From Xanthomonas sp. AM6 (GTDB taxonomy: Bacteria > Pseudomonadota > Gammaproteobacteria > Xanthomonadales > Xanthomonadaceae), in contig NZ_CP106869.1 of NCBI RefSeq assembly GCF_025665335.1, positions 4,490,501-4,554,500 of the forward strand: a DNA stretch of 64,000 bases, read 5' to 3'. Below the pieces are notes generated by a model. It saw only the letters and a program-made list of their open reading frames with translations. It was not told the DNA's origin and did not search any database. A program made the position numbers and the translations under genes. This document shows positions 54,390-63,300 of this stretch, piece by piece (position 1 is the stretch's first letter; each line of letters opens with the position of its first letter).

Positions 54390-55121
54390 TTACTTCCTGG
54401 CGCGGGTGGCCGCGGCCTTCTTGCCGGCGCTCTTGCGCACGGCGGTCTTCTTCACCGCAGTGGCCTTCTTGGCGACCTTGGCGGTGCTCTTCTTGGCGGC
54501 CTTGGCGACCTTGCCGACGCTCTTCTTGGCGACGGCCTTGCGGGCGCCGGCGCTCTTCTTGGCCGGGGCCTTCTTGGCGGCTACCGACTTCTTGGCGACG
54601 GTCTTCTTCGCGGCGACCTTCTTGGCGGCCTTCTTCGGCGCGGCCTTCTTGGCCGGGGCCTTCTTCACTGCGGCCTTCTTGACGGCGGTCTTCTTGCCGA
54701 CGGCCTTCTTGGTCGCGGTCTTCTTGGCGGCGGTCTTGCTCGCGGCCTTCTTGGCGGTCGCCTTCTTGGCCGTGGCCTTCTTCGCGGTCTTCTTGCCGGT
54801 CCTGCCCAGCGCGGCGGCTTCGGACTGGGCGTTGGCCTTGGCCGCTTCCAGCTTCTTGCGCGCGTTGGCGACGGTCTTCTTCACCGACTTGCCGGCCTTC
54901 TCGGCGCGCTTGGCGACGGCCTTCTCGGCCTGCTTGACCACCTTGCGGGTCTTGGCGACCTGGTCCTGCACGCGCTTTTGCACGTTCTCGGCGGTCTGCT
55001 TGACGCTGGCGACGGCGTCGCTGGCGGTGGCGGCGATCGCTTCGCCCACGCTGCTGGCGGTCTCTTTCACGTTTTCGGCGACCTGCGTCAGCGTCGCCGT
55101 CACACCATTACCGTTGCTCAT
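54390..55121 (-). CDS. Histone H1-like Lys/Ala-rich protein
   Basis: A 243-residue, extremely basic protein. After an N-terminal helix (ATLTQVAENVKETASSVGEA) come heptad-like coiled segments (VQKRVQDQVAKTRKVVKQAE), then about 150 residues of AAKKA, TAKKA and KKAPAKKA repeats. Such proteins (AlgP/H1-like) bind DNA non-specifically and may compact the chromosome. It has a strong GAGGAGGG site and stands between the two halves of the ribonucleotide reductase on the same strand. A similar basic tail is fused to exonuclease III at 23 kb. Confidence 0.88.
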   Translation of the reverse strand: MSNGNGVTATLTQVAENVKETASSVGEAIAATASDAVASVKQTAENVQKRVQDQVAKTRKVVKQAEKAVAKRAEKAGKSVKKTVANARKKLEAAKANAQSEAAALGRTGKKTAKKATAKKATAKKAASKTAAKKTATKKAVGKKTAVKKAAVKKAPAKKAAPKKAAKKVAAKKTVAKKSVAAKKAPAKKSAGARKAVAKKSVGKVAKAAKKSTAKVAKKATAVKKTAVRKSAGKKAAATRARK

Positions 55122-55289
55122 AAAACCCTCCTCAGGGTGTCAGTGTTTATGTAACGCGGGCGATGCTATACCGATTGGAGCGAAGCGTGGAACCGGATGC
55201 GGCGGCAACCGACGCGCGGTGGGGAAGCGTTGGGGAAGCCGGCCTGCCGCCCTCCCCGTTCCCCGCCGCCGGCAGGCGCGCCGCGGCCG

Positions 55290-57440
55290 TCAGAACTTGC
55301 CGTAATACCCTTCCTTCAGCGCGTCGAACAGGTTGGCGGCGGTATGCATTTCGCCGTCGTATTCGATCTGCTCGTTGCCCTTCACTTCCACCACGCTGCC
55401 GTCTTCCAGTTCGAAGCGGTAGGTGGTGTTCTCCAGGTCCGTTTCCTTGACCAGCACGCCCTGGAAGGCGGCCGGGTTGAAGCGGAACGTGGTGCAGCCC
55501 TTCAACCCCTGCTGGTGGGCGTAGCGGTAGATGTCCTTGAACTGCTCGTAGGGGTAGTCGGTGGGGACGTTGGCGGTCTTGGAGATGGAGCTGTCCACCC
55601 ACTTCTGCGCCGCGGCCTGCACGTCCACGTGTTCCTTGGGGTGGATGTCATCGGCGGAGATGAAGTAGTCCGGCAGCTGCGCGTCGGCGGCCTCGGCGAA
55701 CGGCATCGCCTTGGGGTTGACCAGGTGGCGGTAGGCCAGCAGCTCGAAGGAGAACACGTCCACCTTCTCCTTGGACTTCTTGCCTTCGCGGATCACGTTG
55801 CGGCTGTAGTGGTGGGCGAAGCTGGGCTCGATGCCGTTGGAGGCGTTGTTGGCCAGGCTCAGCGAGATGGTGCCGGTGGGGGCGATGGAGCTGTGGTGGG
55901 TGAAGCGCGCGCCCACTTCGGCCAGTTCCTCCACCAGTTCCGGCGCCACGGCGGCGATGCGCTGCATGTAGCGGCTGTACTTGGCGTGCAGTACCCGGCC
56001 TTCGATCTTCTGGCCCACGCGCCAGCCGTCCTTCGCCATTTCCGGGCGCTGGCGCAGCATCGCGGCGGTGACCTCGAAGGTCTCCTGCATGATCGGCGCC
56101 GGGCCCTTTTCCTTGGCCAGGGTCAGCGCGGTTTCCCAGCCGGCCACGGCCATCTCGCGGGCGATGGCTTCGGTGAACTCGCACGAGGCCGGGCTGCCGT
56201 ACTTCATCTGCAGCATGGTCATGGTCGAGCCCAGGCCGAGGAAGCCCATGCCGTGGCGACGCTTGCGCAGGATCTCGTCGCGCTGCTGCTGCAGCGGCAG
56301 GCCGTTGACCTCGACCACGTTGTCGAGCATGCGGGTGAACACGCGCACCACTTCCTTGTATTCCTCCCAGTCGAAGCGCGCCTGGGCGGTGAACGGGTCG
56401 CGCACGAAGTTGGTGAGGTTGATCGAGCCGAGCAGGCAGGCGCCGTACGGCGGCAGCGGCTGCTCGCCGCAGGGGTTGGTGGCGCGGATGTTCTCGCACC
56501 ACCAGTTGTTGTTCATCTCGTTGACGCGGTCGATCAGGATGAAGCCCGGCTCGGCGTAGTCGTAGGTGGAGACCATGATCATGTCCCACAGGTGGCGGGC
56601 GCGGATCTGCCCGTACACCTTGCACGCGACCAGGCCGTCGTCGCGGACGATGTAGTTGCTGTGGGTGGGCCAGTCGCGCCAGACCACCTCGGCGCCGGCC
56701 AGGTCGATGTCGGCCTCTTCCTTGCGGTTGACCGGGAACACCAGCGGCCAGTCGGCGTCGTTCTCCACCGCCTGCATGAAGCCGTCGGTGATCAGCAGCG
56801 ACAGGTTGAACTGGCGCAGGCGCCCGTCCTCGCGCTTGGCGCGGATGAAGTCCTTCACGTCCGGGTGCGACACGTCGAAGGTGCCCATCTGCGCGCCGCG
56901 GCGCCCGCCGGCCGAAGACACGGTGAAGCACATCTTGTCGAAGATATCCATGAACGACATCGGCCCGGAGGTGTAGGCGCCGGCGCCGGCCACGAACGCG
57001 CCGCGCGGGCGCAGCGTGCTGAATTCGTAGCCGATGCCGCAGCCGGCCTTGAGGGTCAGGCCGGCTTCGTGGACCTTCTCCAGGATGCCGTCCATCGAGT
57101 CGGTGATGGTGCCCGACACGGTGCAGTTGATGGTGCTGGTGGCCGGCTTGTGTTCCAGCGCGCCGGCGTTGGAGGTGATGCGCCCGGCCGGGATCGCGCC
57201 GCGGCGCAGCGCCCAGGCGAAGCGCTCGAACCAGTAGGCGCGCTTCTCCTCGGTGACCTCGGCATCGGCCAGTGCGCGCGCCACACGCTGGTAGGTGCCG
57301 TCGATGTCGGCATCCAGCGGCTCGCCCTGCTTGGTCTTCAGGCGGTACTTCTTGTCCCAGATATCCTGCGACGCGGGCTGCATCGGGATGGGGTTCTGCT
57401 TGGACTCGGTCTGGACGACTTCCAGGCGCACCGTGCTCAT
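55290..57440 (-). CDS. nrdJa: Adenosylcobalamin-dependent ribonucleotide reductase, catalytic subunit
   Basis: A 716-residue class II ribonucleotide reductase that makes dNTP precursors without oxygen dependence, using B12 as radical source. Landmarks are STINCTVSGTITDSMDGILE, KAGCGIGYEFSTLRPRGA, NWWCENIRATNPCGEQPLP with the finger-loop NPCGE, the MGFLGLGSTMTM helix and the SIAPTGTISL loop. The C-terminal cysteine pair is missing here and is supplied by the separate nrdJb. The start ATG at 57440 has GAGGAG upstream. Two NrdR-type boxes lie 225-271 bp before it. Confidence 0.95.
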   Translation of the reverse strand: MSTVRLEVVQTESKQNPIPMQPASQDIWDKKYRLKTKQGEPLDADIDGTYQRVARALADAEVTEEKRAYWFERFAWALRRGAIPAGRITSNAGALEHKPATSTINCTVSGTITDSMDGILEKVHEAGLTLKAGCGIGYEFSTLRPRGAFVAGAGAYTSGPMSFMDIFDKMCFTVSSAGGRRGAQMGTFDVSHPDVKDFIRAKREDGRLRQFNLSLLITDGFMQAVENDADWPLVFPVNRKEEADIDLAGAEVVWRDWPTHSNYIVRDDGLVACKVYGQIRARHLWDMIMVSTYDYAEPGFILIDRVNEMNNNWWCENIRATNPCGEQPLPPYGACLLGSINLTNFVRDPFTAQARFDWEEYKEVVRVFTRMLDNVVEVNGLPLQQQRDEILRKRRHGMGFLGLGSTMTMLQMKYGSPASCEFTEAIAREMAVAGWETALTLAKEKGPAPIMQETFEVTAAMLRQRPEMAKDGWRVGQKIEGRVLHAKYSRYMQRIAAVAPELVEELAEVGARFTHHSSIAPTGTISLSLANNASNGIEPSFAHHYSRNVIREGKKSKEKVDVFSFELLAYRHLVNPKAMPFAEAADAQLPDYFISADDIHPKEHVDVQAAAQKWVDSSISKTANVPTDYPYEQFKDIYRYAHQQGLKGCTTFRFNPAAFQGVLVKETDLENTTYRFELEDGSVVEVKGNEQIEYDGEMHTAANLFDALKEGYYGKF

Positions 57441-57664
57441 TCTTTTCTGTTCTCCTCGAACCTGTCCCGATGGGGCGGAAGGGGATGGTCCCTCCGCCGT
57501 GTCTCTTATGTGTATCGCGCTGGCGCTGCACGACGACGACAGCCGCGGCAGCGCGCGCGGCGCCGCCCATCGGCCGAATGGGAATGTGCGGGGCCTTGCC
57601 CGGCCCGTCTCACGTTCGCGCTCTGCGTCACTGCCTGCGCCCCCTGGGCATGGACCCAGCGAAA

Positions 57665-57680
57665 ACCCCAGTAGTTGGGT
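57665..57680. promoter_or_regulatory. NrdR box, proximal
   Basis: ACCCCAGTAGTTGGGT is a 16-bp palindrome that fits the NrdR consensus loosely. Its centre is exactly 31 bp from that of the second box, three helical turns, as in other nrd promoters. Confidence 0.65.
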
Positions 57681-57695
57681 TGCCTGACCGCCTCA

Positions 57696-57711
57696 CCGCT
57701 ACATGTAGTGG
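57696..57711. promoter_or_regulatory. NrdR box, distal
   Basis: CCGCTACATGTAGTGG matches the NrdR consensus (ACACWATATRTWGTGT type) well at its centre and right arm. It lies about 256-271 bp before nrdJa and 200 bp before the divergent protease gene. NrdR represses ribonucleotide reductase genes when (d)ATP is plentiful. Confidence 0.75.
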
Positions 57712-57913
57712 CAAAACAAGGTGCCCACGCTAACCCTGGGCCGGCCGGCTGTCAACGTCGGAACCGGGGTCGGGCGGCGTTGCCGCACACTGCCGCGAGG
57801 TTCGCCGGCGCCGCCCTTTCACCGGCGGTTAAACGCCGCCCGTTCATCTTGATTTACGCGCCCTGGCGCCCATCTGCCCTGCGTCCCTCGCCGCGTCATC
57901 CGGAACCCGACCC

Positions 57914-59359
57914 ATGCGACCGCTGCCCACGCTGCTGACCCTGACCGCCGCCGCTGCCTTCGGCGGTTTCGCCGCCACCGCGATCAACGCGCATCTGGAC
58001 AACCGCGCCGAGGCGGCGCCGGCGCCCGCCGCGCCGGTGGCGCAGACCCTGGCCGGCAGCGCGGCCTTGCCGGCCTCGGTGGCCGGGCAGCCGCTGCCGT
58101 CGCTGGCGCCGATGCTGCAGCAGACCATGCCGGCGGTGGTCAGCATCAACACCAAGCAGGTGGTGCGGGTGCGCAACCCGTACTTCAACGATCCGTTCTT
58201 CCGCCGCCTGTTCCCGGACATCCCGCAGGAGCGCATCAACGAGTCGCTGGGGTCGGGGGTGATCATCGACGCCAAGAACGGCTACGTGCTGACCAACCAC
58301 CACGTGGTGGAGAACGCCGACGACGTGCAGGTGACCCTGGCCGACGGGCGCAGCTTCAAGGCCGAGTTCATGGGCTCGGACGCGGACACCGACGTGGCGC
58401 TGATCCGGATCAAGGCCGACAAGCTCACCGAGATCCGCCTGGGCGACAGCAGCAAGCTGCGCGTGGGCGATTTCGTGGTGGCGATCGGCAACCCGTTCGG
58501 CTTCACCCAGACGGTGACCTCGGGCATCGTCTCGGCGATGGGCCGCAACGGCATCCGCGGCCTGGGCTACCAGAACTTCATCCAGACCGACGCTTCGATC
58601 AACCCGGGCAACTCCGGCGGCGCGCTGGTGGACCTGCACGGCGAACTCGTGGGCATCAACACCGCCAGCTTCAACCCGCAGGGCAGCATGGCCGGCAACA
58701 TCGGCCTGGGCCTGGCGATCCCGTCGAACCTGGCGCGCGCGGTGGTCGATCAGTTGCTGAAGAACAACGGGGTGATGATCCGCGGCACCTTCGGCATCGA
58801 GACCCAGAACCTGACCATGCAGATGGCGCAGGGGCTGGGCCTGGACGCGGCGCGCGGGGCGCTGGTGACGCGGGTGCTGAGCGGTTCGTCCGCGGCGGCG
58901 GCCGGCCTGCAGCCGGGCGACGTGGTGGTCGGCGCCAACGGCGAGCGGCTGGACAGCGCCGAGGCGCTGCACAACTACGAAGGCCTGCAGCCGGTGGGCA
59001 GCACGGTGACGCTGGACGTGCGCCGCGACGGCAAGCCGCTGCAGATCAAGGCCACGCTGAAGGAGCAGCCGCGCGCGGTGGCCGGCGAATCGCTGGACCC
59101 GCGCCTGACCGGGGCGACCTTCACCGACCTGCCCGAGTCGTTGCGCCAGTCCGGCCTCAACGGCGTGCTGGTCGGCACCGTGGCGCGCGGCAGCCGTGCG
59201 GCGCGCAACGGCCTGGCCGGCGGCGACATCGTGGTGGCCGCCTCCACCGGCGAGTTCGCCGACCTGGCCAGCTACCGCGCCAACTTCGCGCGCAAGCCGG
59301 CGCAGCTGGTGCTGCGGGTGATCCGCAGCGGCGCGCAGGCCGACCTGTTGATGCAGTGA
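57914..59359 (+). CDS. HtrA/DegP-family periplasmic serine protease
   Basis: A 481-residue envelope protease. A signal sequence (LPTLLTLTAAAAFGGFAATA) is followed by the trypsin-like domain with His130 (TNHHVVENADD), Asp160 (DADTDVALIRI) and Ser234 (NPGNSGGALV). Two PDZ domains follow at about 290-375 and 395-480 (GLQPGDVVVGANGERL, then GLAGGDIVVAAST). The order matches DegP/DegQ. It degrades or refolds damaged periplasmic proteins. It is divergent from nrdJa across a 473-bp gap, which also carries the NrdR boxes. Confidence 0.93.
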   Translation: MRPLPTLLTLTAAAAFGGFAATAINAHLDNRAEAAPAPAAPVAQTLAGSAALPASVAGQPLPSLAPMLQQTMPAVVSINTKQVVRVRNPYFNDPFFRRLFPDIPQERINESLGSGVIIDAKNGYVLTNHHVVENADDVQVTLADGRSFKAEFMGSDADTDVALIRIKADKLTEIRLGDSSKLRVGDFVVAIGNPFGFTQTVTSGIVSAMGRNGIRGLGYQNFIQTDASINPGNSGGALVDLHGELVGINTASFNPQGSMAGNIGLGLAIPSNLARAVVDQLLKNNGVMIRGTFGIETQNLTMQMAQGLGLDAARGALVTRVLSGSSAAAAGLQPGDVVVGANGERLDSAEALHNYEGLQPVGSTVTLDVRRDGKPLQIKATLKEQPRAVAGESLDPRLTGATFTDLPESLRQSGLNGVLVGTVARGSRAARNGLAGGDIVVAASTGEFADLASYRANFARKPAQLVLRVIRSGAQADLLMQ

Positions 59360-59372
59360 GGCGCGGCGGCGC

Positions 59373-59600
59373 TCACTTCAGGCGCGCGGCGTAGTCCTCG
59401 CGCACGTGCTGGTTGAGATAGGTGCTGAGGCCGCTGCCGGCCTCGGCCAGGCGCTGCATCTCGGCCACGTGGTAGGGCCCGGGGTGGCGCGCGTCGTAGC
59501 GATAGGTACTGCCGTCGACGAAGCGCAGCACGATCCAGTCCGGGCCGGTGTCGTAGGCGACCACGCCCGAGCCGCCGCCTTTCTTGCCGTAAGCACGCAT
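59373..59600 (-). CDS. KTSC-like small protein
   Basis: A 75-residue protein (VVAYDTGPDWIVLRFVDGST, then YRYDARHPGPYHVAEMQRLA) resembling the small KTSC-type beta domain. It has no signal peptide. The function is unknown. The ATG at 59600 follows GGAGGAACGCA. It is convergent with the protease gene, 13 bp away. Confidence 0.75.
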   Translation of the reverse strand: MRAYGKKGGGSGVVAYDTGPDWIVLRFVDGSTYRYDARHPGPYHVAEMQRLAEAGSGLSTYLNQHVREDYAARLK

Positions 59601-59762
59601 TGCGTTCCTCCTCTGGCCGCGCGGCCGGACAGCGGCGACACTGTGGCTGCGCGCCAAGCCTAACAAGCCGTACACCGCGCCGATGGTATTGCTGTCGCCC
59701 GCGATCCGCGAAGCCTCTGCGCGCAGCGGGCGGTAGCCCCCAAATCCCTCAGGAGACACGCG

Positions 59763-60131
59763 ATGAATACCAGCCCCACCAATACCGAAAACCTCAAGGA
59801 CAACCTCAGCGAAGCCGGCTCGCACCTGAAGTCGGCCGCCAGCTACGCCGGCGAAGCGATCAAGGGCGCCGCCGGCGCGGCGGGCGAGGAGCTGAAGCTG
59901 GGCAAGGCCAACGTCAAGTCCGAGCTGTCCGACAGCGCGCTGTCCGGCCTGGCCGCGGCCGAGTTCGGCGGTGCCGCGGCGAAGGAGCAGGTCGATGTGC
60001 TGCTGGACAAGGGCCGCGACCTGGTCGACAGCGCCGCCGAGCTGATCCGCGAACGCCCGCTGGCCTCGTTCGGCGTGGCCTTCGCCACCGGCTGGATCAT
60101 CGCCAAGCTGGCGCGCAGCAGCGACAAGTAA
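59763..60131 (+). CDS. DUF883 (YqjD/ElaB-like) protein
   Basis: A 122-residue helical protein (LKDNLSEAGSHLKSAASYAG, then DVLLDKGRDLVDSAAELIRE) ending in one hydrophobic helix RPLASFGVAFATGWIIAKLA. This layout is the DUF883 family of stress-induced inner-membrane proteins that can bind ribosomes in E. coli. A good GGAGAC site precedes the ATG. It opens a three-gene operon equivalent to the E. coli yqjDEK cluster. Confidence 0.85.
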   Translation: MNTSPTNTENLKDNLSEAGSHLKSAASYAGEAIKGAAGAAGEELKLGKANVKSELSDSALSGLAAAEFGGAAAKEQVDVLLDKGRDLVDSAAELIRERPLASFGVAFATGWIIAKLARSSDK

Positions 60132-60137
60132 GCCCAC

Positions 60138-60632
60138 GTGAGCGACGAGCAGGCCCGCGACGGCGCCACAGCGTCCGCGCCCGACCCGGCGGCGGCCGCA
60201 CGGCCGTCGCTGGAGGAATCGTTCCGCGAATTCGGCAACGCCGGCCGCGAGGGCCTGGCCGCCACGCTGGAAGCCAGCCGCGCGCTGCGCCGGCTGGTGG
60301 TGGCGGACCTGGCGCTGGCGCGCGCGGCACTGGCGCGCGCGCTGGTATGGCTGACCATCGCCGTGTCGTTCGGCGCCTCGGCGTGGATGCTGCTGATGGG
60401 CGCGCTGATCGCGGTGCTGCAGCGGCTGGGCTGGTCGTGGCTGGCGTCGATCTCGGCGACCGCCGCGTTCAGCCTGGTGGTCACCGCGCTGGGCGCGTGG
60501 CAGGCCTTGCGCTATTTCGAGATGAGCAAGCTCGACGCCACCCGCCGCCAGCTGGCCAAGCTGGGGATCGGCGGCGACGACGATGACGACCATGCCGGCG
60601 GCGCAGCCGCGGACAGCGAGGCGCGCCGATGA
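60138..60632 (+). CDS. YqjE-like membrane protein (phage-holin family III)
   Basis: A 164-residue protein with two central membrane helices (LVWLTIAVSFGASAWMLLMG and LASISATAAFSLVVTALGAW). The N-terminal amphipathic helix is ARPSLEESFREFG and the C-terminus is acidic. It matches the DUF1469/YqjE family by layout and by place between DUF883 and YqjK-like genes. GTG at 60138, six bases after the previous stop, is the start. It overlaps the next gene by four bases. Confidence 0.8.
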   Translation: MSDEQARDGATASAPDPAAAARPSLEESFREFGNAGREGLAATLEASRALRRLVVADLALARAALARALVWLTIAVSFGASAWMLLMGALIAVLQRLGWSWLASISATAAFSLVVTALGAWQALRYFEMSKLDATRRQLAKLGIGGDDDDDHAGGAAADSEARR

Positions 60633-61096
60633 AATTCGAACAACTGCAGCACCGCATCGCCCGCGCCGAGACCGTGCTGGAAGGGCGCCAGCAACAGGTG
60701 CAGGCGCAATGGACCACGTTGCAGCGGGTCTGGCGCGAAGGCTGGACGCCGCTGCGCATCGTGGTGGTCGGGCTGGGCGCCGGATTCCTGGTCGGGCGCG
60801 CCGAACCGGCGGCGGCGATCGGCAAGCTCGGCGGCGCGCGCTGGCTGCAGATGATCAGCGCGGTGTCCAGCCTGCTGACCGCGACCCGGGCCAGGGAGGC
60901 TTCCCACCACGCCGAACGCGCGGCGGACACGGCGCAGGACGCGGCGCAGGACGCGGCCGCCGCGGTCGATCCGGCGGCGGCGGCCGCTGGCGTGCCGCCG
61001 CGGCCGCCGGCACCGGCCCCGGTGGCGCCCGCGGCGCCGGACAACCAGGCGCCCCCGCGCGCGGCCGAAGCGGCCACCGAGCTGTCCGAACGCTGA
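60629..61096 (+). CDS. YqjK-like membrane-associated protein
   Basis: A 155-residue protein overlapping the preceding gene by four bases (ATGA). An N-terminal helix (MKFEQLQHRIARAETVLEGR) is followed by a short hydrophobic segment (PLRIVVVGLGAGFLVGRAEP) and an Ala/Pro-rich tail (AADTAQDAAQDAAAAVDPAA). Only the genomic position and the general pattern link it to YqjK. The function is unknown. Confidence 0.65.
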   Translation: MKFEQLQHRIARAETVLEGRQQQVQAQWTTLQRVWREGWTPLRIVVVGLGAGFLVGRAEPAAAIGKLGGARWLQMISAVSSLLTATRAREASHHAERAADTAQDAAQDAAAAVDPAAAAAGVPPRPPAPAPVAPAAPDNQAPPRAAEAATELSER

Positions 61097-61253
61097 GCGC
61101 GGTCGCGCGGCGCGGCGCGGCGGCGCCCCGCCGCCACGCGGTCTTCATACCGCGCAGGCCAGGATTCGGCCTACACTCCGCCTCCCTCTTTTTGCGCCGA
61201 ACAGCGTGCGTCCGCAGGACGCGCGCCGGGGCCACGTACGCAGCGCAGGTCCG

Positions 61254-62375
61254 ATGAGCACTCTCTCCGATTCCGTGGCCGACGCCGGCGACGTGGCACC
61301 GTCCCCCGAGGACGCCCTTCCGCCACCGCCGTCGCCGCGCCCGCGCGGACCGGTCTCGTTGGTGGTGCTGGCCACGCTGGCGGTGGGCTACACCCTGTGG
61401 GCGGCGCAGGAAGTGATCCTGCCGGTGCTGCTGGCCGCGTTCTTCGCGCTGGTCGGCAACCCGATCATCCGCGGGCTGCAGCGGCTGTACCTGCCGCGCT
61501 TCCTCGGCGCGCTGCTGGTGCTGCTGTCGGGCATGGCGGTGGCGACGACGCTGACCATGCAACTGGCCGGCCCGGCCGGCGAGTGGGTGCAGCAGGCGCC
61601 CGGGCAGATGCGCCACATCGCCACCCAGGTGCGCGACCTGACCAAGCCGATGCAGCAGGCCAACCAGGCCGCGGAGAATTTCGCGCGCGCCGCCGGCGGC
61701 GAGAGCGGGCGCCGCGTGCAGGTGATCCGCACGCAGATGGACGACCCGTACAAGGCGCTGGTGCGCACCCCGCGGCTGGCCGCCTCGGCGCTGGCGGTGG
61801 TGCTGCTGACGTTCTTCTTCATGGTGTTCGGCGAGAACCTGCAGCGGCATGCGATCGCGCTGCTGCCCAACCGCCAGCAGCAGAAGTTCACCACCGAGAT
61901 CCTGCGCTCGATCGAGCGCGAGGTGTCGCGCTACGTGCTGACCATCAGCGTCATCAACACCCTGGTCGGGCTGATCTTCGCCGGCGTGCTGGTGCTGCTG
62001 AAGATCCCGCTGCAGGAAGCGCTGCTGTGGGGCACGGTGGTGGCGCTGCTCAACTTCGCCCCGTACGTGGGGCCGCTGATCGGCGCGATCCTGATGCTGC
62101 TGATGGGCTTCGTCGAATTCCGCGATCCGCTGAGCGCGGCGCTGCCGGCGATCGTGTACCTGGGCCTGCACATGCTCGAAGGCCAGGTGGTGACGCCGAT
62201 CGTGCTCGGCCGGCGCATGGCGATCTCGCCGCTGATGCTGATCCTGGCGCTGATGCTGTTCGGCTGGCTGTGGGGCATGGTCGGGCTGCTGCTGGCGGTG
62301 CCGCTGCTGGTGTGCATCAAGATGGTGCTGGCGCGGGTGGAGGGCATGCAGCGCTGGGCCAGGTTGCTGGAATGA
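61254..62375 (+). CDS. AI-2E-family transporter (PerM-like)
   Basis: A 373-residue inner-membrane protein of the AI-2 exporter family. About eight helices are seen: SLVVLATLAVGYTLW, VILPVLLAAFFALV and LGALLVLLSGMAVATTL at the N-terminus, then a periplasmic-type helical section. The C-terminal bundle contains TISVINTLVGLIFAGVLVLL, LLNFAPYVGPLIGAILMLLM and FGWLWGMVGLLLAVPLLVCI. The Pro-Tyr in the APYVGP segment is a family mark. The transported compound is not known. The start ATG at 61254 gives an acidic N-terminal tail. Confidence 0.87.
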   Translation: MSTLSDSVADAGDVAPSPEDALPPPPSPRPRGPVSLVVLATLAVGYTLWAAQEVILPVLLAAFFALVGNPIIRGLQRLYLPRFLGALLVLLSGMAVATTLTMQLAGPAGEWVQQAPGQMRHIATQVRDLTKPMQQANQAAENFARAAGGESGRRVQVIRTQMDDPYKALVRTPRLAASALAVVLLTFFFMVFGENLQRHAIALLPNRQQQKFTTEILRSIEREVSRYVLTISVINTLVGLIFAGVLVLLKIPLQEALLWGTVVALLNFAPYVGPLIGAILMLLMGFVEFRDPLSAALPAIVYLGLHMLEGQVVTPIVLGRRMAISPLMLILALMLFGWLWGMVGLLLAVPLLVCIKMVLARVEGMQRWARLLE

Positions 62376-62480
62376 AGCCGGAACTCGGGACCCGGGGACT
62401 CGGAAAAGCAAGCGGCGCGGCGCCGGGGCCTGCGCGCGTGTCTACCCTGGGCGCCGGCCGCTGCGGCGGGTTGGCGTAAA

Positions 62481-63215
62481 ATGGGCGCAGTGACCTCCTT
62501 GCCTTCCTTCCCCGTTCGCGCGATCACGCTGGACCTGGACGACACGCTGTGGCCGTTCGCGCCGATCGGCGCGCGCATCGAGCAGGTGCTGCACGACTGG
62601 CTGCTGCAGCACAGTCCGCGCACCGCCGAGCGGTTCCCGATCGCGGCGATGCGGCAGCTGCGCGATGAGGTGTTCGCCGCGCATCCGCACCTGGTCCACG
62701 ACCTGAGCGAGATGCGGCGGCTGACCCTGCGCCGCGCGCTGCGCGACAGCGGCGCCGACGAGGCGCTGGCGGAGCCGGCGTTCGCGGTGTTCTACGCCGC
62801 GCGCAACCAGGTGGAGTGCTATCCGGACAGCATCGCCGCGCTGCAGCGGATCGCCGCGCGGGTGCCGGTGGCGGCGCTGAGCAACGGCAACGCCGACCTG
62901 GCCACGATCGGCCTGGCGCCGCATTTCGCATTCCAGCTCAGCGCGCGCGAGCACGGCGCGGCCAAGCCGGACCCGAGCATCTTCCACGCCGCCTGCGCGC
63001 GCCTGGGCGTGCCCTGCGCGCAGGTGCTGCACGTCGGCGACCACATCGAGATGGACGTGCTCGGCGCGATGCAGGCCGGCCTGCGCGGCTGCTGGATCAA
63101 CCGCGACGCGCAGGCCTGGCATCCGTCCACGCCGCCGGACCTGCACTTCGCCACCCTCACCGGCCTGGCCGACTGGCTCGACGCCACCCAGCCGGCCGCC
63201 GGAGCGCGCGCTTGA
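62481..63215 (+). CDS. HAD-superfamily hydrolase (YigB type)
   Basis: A 244-residue HAD hydrolase. Motif I is TLDLDDTLWPF at about residues 16-26, motif II is ALSNGN, motif III Lys lies in HGAAKPDPSIFH, and motif IV is VLHVGDHIEMDVLGA. The subfamily with LDLDDTLW resembles YigB/YjjG phosphatases, such as FMN or nucleotide phosphatases. The start ATG at 62481 follows GGCGTAAA. The substrate is not determined. It is followed by a leucyl aminopeptidase gene, possibly as a pair. Confidence 0.86.
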   Translation: MGAVTSLPSFPVRAITLDLDDTLWPFAPIGARIEQVLHDWLLQHSPRTAERFPIAAMRQLRDEVFAAHPHLVHDLSEMRRLTLRRALRDSGADEALAEPAFAVFYAARNQVECYPDSIAALQRIAARVPVAALSNGNADLATIGLAPHFAFQLSAREHGAAKPDPSIFHAACARLGVPCAQVLHVGDHIEMDVLGAMQAGLRGCWINRDAQAWHPSTPPDLHFATLTGLADWLDATQPAAGARA

Positions 63216-63300
63216 ACCGCGCCTGCGCGGCCGCCTGCGACCACTTCTTCGTCCCCACCGCGCCCACCGACGGCCGCGCCCGACCCACAAGGACCCGCTG

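Noticed and set aside
57441-57913. Possible cobalamin riboswitch in the nrdJa leader
   Set aside because: I looked for the conserved B12-box sequence on the minus strand and did not see it; the NrdR boxes explain regulation better.
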